NCBI RefSeq assembly: GCF_021151785.1
Contig: NZ_JAGKWP010000099.1
Coordinates: 1-8,450, forward strand
From: Flavobacterium sp.
GTDB lineage: Bacteria; Bacteroidota; Bacteroidia; Flavobacteriales; Flavobacteriaceae
Direction: 5' to 3'
DNA: 8,450 bases
Position 1 is the stretch's first letter, and every line of letters begins with the position of its first letter. Shown in pieces: positions 7,254 to 8,450 of this stretch. Both the position numbers and the translations under genes were made by a program. The notes under the pieces are model-generated. The model searched no databases and had not been told where the DNA came from. It saw nothing but the letters and a program-made list of their open reading frames with translations.

Positions 7254-8393
7254 ATGGAACACTTTCTATCAAATCACATGGAAATTATTATTGCTTCTAT
7301 GATCGCTTTTGCAGCGTCTTTTGCAGCAATCCCGGTTGTCATTTATTTATCCAGGAAAAAAAATCTTTTGGACAAGCCCGACCAGCGAAAACAACATAAA
7401 GAACCTATACCAACGATGGGTGGAGTAGGAGTATTTGTTGGTATCATGGCATCTGCTATTATATGGACAGGCTTATTATCACTGCTCGAAGCCATCAGTA
7501 TTTCTTTTGCGATAAGTATGCTTCTGGTAACAGGTGTTGTTGATGATTTAAAAGGATTGTCTCCGTTATTCCGGTTATGCATTCAAAGTATTGCAGCTGT
7601 AGTGGCTGTACATGCAGGTTTTGTTATTCACTTCCCAAATATATTTCATATAGATGGCATGTTCATGATGATCTTTGAATATGTTTTTACAATAATTGTT
7701 ATTGCCGGTGTTACCAATGCATTTAATTTAATTGATGGCATTGATGGTTTAGCTGGCGGCTTGGGATTTATAAATGCAACATTGTTTGGTTTTTTATTTC
7801 TCTTTTTAGGTAACTATGGGTTTGCAATATTTGCATTTTCATTTGCAGCTTCATTACTGGCCTTCCTTAAATATAACTTCAATCCCGCGCGGATTTTTAT
7901 GGGAGATACCGGCTCACTTGTGTTAGGTTATCTGATGGTTGTTTTTGCGATAAAGGTTATAAATCTTTCAGCAAGTACAGAATGGACAACTACTTTTGTG
8001 CTTGTCGTTTTCTCCATGCTACTGGTACCGGTGATTGATACAATGCGTGTATTTTTGTTTCGTATTTTGAAAAAGAAATCTCCATTCTCTGCTGATCGGT
8101 CTCACATTCATCATTTGCTTTTGAAAACCGGTTTCGACCATAAGAAGGCTTCATTTATTTTATGCACGGCAAATATTATCCTGATTGTTGAAGCTTATCT
8201 TTTAAGCAATGTCAAAATTGAATTTGCTATTTTAATTTTGCTGGGGTCTGCATTGTTTTTAATAGAAGTCCTTTCCATCAAACGCTTTTTCAAAATCCGC
8301 ACCAGGATTAACGTCCTGTATCACGATTACAGAACTATCAGTGATGATAATTTATTGTTATTAAAATATTTAAACAGTAAGAAAAAAATATGA
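7254..8393 (+). CDS. WecA/TagO-family undecaprenyl-phosphate sugar-1-phosphate transferase
   Basis: A 379-residue polytopic membrane protein of the MraY/WecA superfamily with about ten hydrophobic segments. It would transfer a HexNAc-1-phosphate (commonly GlcNAc-1-P from UDP-GlcNAc) to undecaprenyl phosphate on the cytoplasmic side, the first committed step of a lipid-linked glycan. Signatures are all present: LLDKPDQRKQH (38-48), the Mg-binding DD pair at 97-98 in VVDDLKG, NLIDGIDGLAGG (158-169), FMGDTGS (215-221) with D218, and DRSHIHH (281-287). The last, with its His-x-His-His, separates WecA/TagO/WbpL-type enzymes from MraY, which acts on UDP-MurNAc-pentapeptide. Length is normal for the family, with a cytoplasmic tail of about 40 residues. 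It starts 12 bp after the glycosyltransferase and overlaps the response regulator start by ATGA. Met9 (7278) is an alternative start. Confidence 0.93.
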   Translation: MEHFLSNHMEIIIASMIAFAASFAAIPVVIYLSRKKNLLDKPDQRKQHKEPIPTMGGVGVFVGIMASAIIWTGLLSLLEAISISFAISMLLVTGVVDDLKGLSPLFRLCIQSIAAVVAVHAGFVIHFPNIFHIDGMFMMIFEYVFTIIVIAGVTNAFNLIDGIDGLAGGLGFINATLFGFLFLFLGNYGFAIFAFSFAASLLAFLKYNFNPARIFMGDTGSLVLGYLMVVFAIKVINLSASTEWTTTFVLVVFSMLLVPVIDTMRVFLFRILKKKSPFSADRSHIHHLLLKTGFDHKKASFILCTANIILIVEAYLLSNVKIEFAILILLGSALFLIEVLSIKRFFKIRTRINVLYHDYRTISDDNLLLLKYLNSKKKI

Positions 8394-8450
8394 ATAATTC
8401 TAATATCAAAGTTTTCATTGTTGAAGACAATGAATTGTATGGATCCATGC
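8390..8450 (+). CDS. Response regulator, 5' end only
   Basis: Only the first 20 codons are in the window. They encode MNNSNIKVFIVEDNELYGSM, whose KVFIVEDNE is the beta-1 strand and acidic pocket (E12, D13) that begins a two-component receiver domain. The ATG overlaps the preceding stop as ATGA (8390-8393), so translation is probably coupled to the WecA-type gene. In Bacteroidota, receivers starting with a very similar IFIVEDxExYxxLL pattern often belong to NtrC-type sigma-54 activators, and this would match the promoter features upstream; that is recollection and inference, as the output domain lies outside the window. A stand-alone receiver or a LuxR-type or LytR-type regulator is equally allowed by what is visible. 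Confidence 0.8.
   Translation, partial: MNNSNIKVFIVEDNELYGSM

Noticed and set aside
7254..8393. MraY (peptidoglycan precursor transferase)
   Set aside because: The DRSHIHH motif, surrounding glycosyltransferases and absence of mur/div genes fit the WecA/TagO branch.
1..8450. CRISPR arrays, insertion sequences, tRNA or rRNA genes
   Set aside because: No regularly spaced repeats, transposase motifs, terminal inverted repeats or RNA-gene signatures were seen; intergenic space is limited to the two leaders and gaps of at most 12 bp.

Overview
The window is AT-rich, densely packed DNA with every gene on the + strand. It reads as part of a surface or exopolysaccharide biosynthesis locus of a Bacteroidota bacterium (Cytophaga-like). 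The signs are the AT-rich leaders with no clear Shine-Dalgarno sequences, the codon use, the mix of polysaccharide families, and a response regulator start resembling ones I recall from this phylum. The species cannot be fixed from the sequence.

Layout: positions 1-94 hold the undetermined end of an upstream gene. A regulatory leader (about 95-223) precedes a tightly packed four-gene unit at 224-5909: a large three-domain protein (APH-like kinase, nucleotidyltransferase-like, thymidylate-kinase-like P-loop kinase), a hexapeptide-repeat acyltransferase, and two GT4-type glycosyltransferases. Gaps inside the unit are 11 bp, a 4-bp overlap, and 0-3 bp. A second leader (5910-6041) precedes another compact unit: a DUF1972/GT4 glycosyltransferase, a WecA/TagO-type polyprenyl-phosphate sugar-1-phosphate transferase, and the start of a response regulator (overlap ATGA), cut by the window edge.

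How they fit: the WecA-type enzyme would start a lipid-linked glycan by loading a HexNAc-1-phosphate on undecaprenyl phosphate. The DUF1972 enzyme is a good candidate for adding the next sugar. The two other glycosyltransferases would extend the chain and the hexapeptide enzyme would acetylate it or a precursor. The three-domain protein has two kinase-like parts and one nucleotidyltransferase-like part; its substrate is unknown. No flippase, polymerase, ligase or export gene is present here.

The most notable signal is non-coding. The two leaders, otherwise different, share the same architecture: a tandem pair of TCC-N7-GGA dyads with centres 19 bp apart, the first beginning exactly 129 bp before the ATG, then a -24/-12-like block (TTCTGG-N2-TTTTATT-N-GTATT, 18 of 21 bases identical), then AACATA at the expected transcription start. 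This looks like a sigma-54 promoter with upstream enhancer sites. The response regulator starting at 8390 is a plausible, unproven candidate for the activator, which would make the locus autoregulated.
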